Positions 5,850-6,911 of a stretch of DNA of 6,911 bases are shown here, in pieces (position 1 is the stretch's first letter; every line of letters begins with the position of its first letter). The translations under genes were made by a program, and so were the position numbers. The notes under the pieces were generated by a model. That model saw only the letters and a program-made list of their open reading frames with translations, was not told the DNA's origin and did not search any database. This stretch comes from Rhizobiaceae bacterium (GTDB taxonomy: Bacteria > Pseudomonadota > Alphaproteobacteria > Rhizobiales > Rhizobiaceae), in assembly GCA_014380965.1 (NCBI GenBank), contig JACMIV010000023.1, forward strand, positions 1 to 6,911, in the 5' to 3' direction.

Positions 5850-6833
5850 ATGGCGGGCTTCAACGATTGGCTTGATGTGACCGATCCGAAGCTGATGGCC
5901 GAGTCTCTCGCCGACCAGTTCCGCCTCAGCCAGAACGAGTTCCTGAAGGCGCAGCAGGCTCTCGCTCCAGCTTTCGCGCTGGGCTTCCAGCGCGCGATGA
6001 CCGACCCGAAAGCCTGGAGCAACCTTCAGGGTGCGGGGGCCTCGATGCTTCCGGGGGCGGGTGGCGGGCAGGCGCCGCAGATCCTCGATCTCTTCTTCGG
6101 CTCCGACGCGCTGACGAATGCCGTCGCCCGTCAGGCTTCGCTCTTTGCCGGCATCGCGCCCGACACGATCCAGAAACTGATGCCGAGCCTTGCCATGCTC
6201 AGCATGGACGCCATGATGCGCGCGACCATGGCCAATCTGGCACGCCAGCATCCGCAGGGCCTCGCGACCGGCGATTTCGGAGGGGCGACGGCGGAGATGA
6301 TGCGGCGTGGAGCCAATGCGGTCGAAGCGCTGACGCGTCCTTCCGACGAAGCCGCGCGGCGTCGCGACGAGCGGTCCGGCCTTGCGCCCGCCTTCTTCGG
6401 CGACGTGTTTCAGGAGGCGATGAAGGGCGGCCTTGCCTGGATGGGACGAGGATACGAGCCTCAAAACCCGCCAGGGCGCCCCGTCCAGTCGCCCGTCGCA
6501 AGCGGACCGTCGTCCGAAGTCTTCAACCCGATGATGCCCTTCGCAGCACTGTTCGACGCCTTTGCGAGGGGTATGCAGGGCGCGGGTGAGGACGTGCCGT
6601 CGGCGGGCGAGCCGGTGCCGCGCGAAGGGCAGGATGCGCCTCGTCGACCCGACGCTGAAGCTGCTCATGGTGCGCCAGGACAGGCCGAAACGTCTTCTTC
6701 CGGACCGGTCGATGCGTCTGACGATGGCATCGTCGGCGAGATGATGCGCTCGGGACATAAGATGCAGGAGGAGTATGCGAGGGAAATGGCCAGCCTTTTC
6801 GATCGCTATCAGCGCATCGCACCTGCCTCGTGA
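5850..6833 (+). CDS. DUF937-like domain protein of unknown function
   Basis: The 327-residue product has no signal peptide or obvious membrane helix. The N-terminal part (about 1-60) is helical, with Gln-rich QFRLSQNEFLKAQQALAPAF. A glycine-rich linker at 61-75 leads to the core at about 80-132, whose pattern (FFGSDALTNAVARQASLFAG, then IQKLMPSLAML) resembles DUF937: a gene-product-sized helical unit with a conserved LMP. Segments FFGDVFQEAMKGG (182-194) and NPMMPFAALFDAFARGMQ (226-243) are further amphipathic helices. Residues 244-292 are a Pro/Gly/Ala/Ser-rich, acidic, probably disordered linker. The last segment, MMRSGHKMQEEYAREMASLFDRY (298-320), is a charged helix that could mediate assembly. 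I recall similar layouts in rhizobial DUF937 proteins, but no function is established there. A phasin-like role on storage granules was considered and is not supported. The start is fixed by the GGAGGAGG site. It is probably transcribed separately from the polyketide operon. Confidence 0.78.
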   Translation: MAGFNDWLDVTDPKLMAESLADQFRLSQNEFLKAQQALAPAFALGFQRAMTDPKAWSNLQGAGASMLPGAGGGQAPQILDLFFGSDALTNAVARQASLFAGIAPDTIQKLMPSLAMLSMDAMMRATMANLARQHPQGLATGDFGGATAEMMRRGANAVEALTRPSDEAARRRDERSGLAPAFFGDVFQEAMKGGLAWMGRGYEPQNPPGRPVQSPVASGPSSEVFNPMMPFAALFDAFARGMQGAGEDVPSAGEPVPREGQDAPRRPDAEAAHGAPGQAETSSSGPVDASDDGIVGEMMRSGHKMQEEYAREMASLFDRYQRIAPAS

Positions 6834-6911
6834 GTTTTCCGGCGGCGTGACGGGAGACGGCAGGCCGGCTGTCCAGGTTGCGCCGGCAGCGCAAAGAGTG
6901 CGATGACGGCG
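6834..6911. other. Right-edge non-coding stretch
   Basis: The last 78 bases follow the stop of the DUF937-like gene. I see no hairpin with a T run. An ATG at 6903 with AAGAG at 6894-6898 might be the start of a next gene, but only three codons are in view, so it cannot be called. Confidence 0.35.

Noticed and set aside
4972..5880. Open frame on the + strand running from inside the flavoprotein gene through the gap, including a short 3' part from an ATG at 5756
   Set aside because: The first half is an out-of-frame shadow of the flavoprotein; the part in the gap has no ribosome binding site and runs into the start of the next gene.
5346..6758. Long open frame on the - strand (470 codons) crossing the flavoprotein end, the gap and the DUF937-like gene
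   Set aside because: Low-complexity Arg-rich translation, no ribosome binding site recognised, and it overlaps two better-supported genes.
6903..6911. Start of another gene at the right edge
   Set aside because: Only three codons are visible, with a marginal AAGAG motif; no protein evidence is possible.
1..6911. tRNA genes, CRISPR repeats, transposases or phage-type attachment sites
   Set aside because: Nothing resembling cloverleaf sequences, regularly spaced repeats or mobile-element proteins was seen on either strand.

Overview
The window looks like chromosomal DNA from a high-GC alphaproteobacterium, most likely of the order Hyphomicrobiales (Rhizobiales). The evidence is the strong G/C bias at third codon positions, a plant-type glutamate-cysteine ligase next to rsmE, the C-terminal half of a rhizobial-style P-loop sugar/nucleoside kinase, and a DUF937-like protein with the arrangement I associate with rhizobial genomes. 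The placement comes from protein flavour, not from a database comparison. All recognisable genes lie on the + strand. I see no tRNA, rRNA, CRISPR array or mobile element.

Left part (1-2554), housekeeping: the 3' end of a kinase-like gene overlaps the start of rsmE (16S rRNA m3U1498 methyltransferase). After a 132-base gap comes gshA (glutamate-cysteine ligase, first step of glutathione synthesis) with a good ribosome binding site.

Centre (2555-5632), the most interesting region: a 153-base gap contains a candidate general-stress (EcfG/RpoE2-type) promoter. It is followed by a tight three-gene operon: a type III polyketide synthase with an intact Cys-His-Asn triad, a class I SAM-dependent methyltransferase 4 bases downstream, and an FAD-dependent oxidoreductase whose GTG start overlaps the methyltransferase stop by 4 bases. 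The order synthase, methyltransferase, flavoprotein matches the logic of the Streptomyces srsABC phenolic-lipid operon. The simplest reading is that the synthase makes an alkylresorcinol or alkylpyrone from a fatty acyl starter and malonyl-CoA, and the other two enzymes methylate and oxidise it. The actual product cannot be read from the sequence.

Right part (5633-6911): a 217-base gap without a convincing gene, then a strongly translated 327-residue protein with a DUF937-like core, ending 78 bases before the window edge. No obvious functional link to the polyketide operon is visible.
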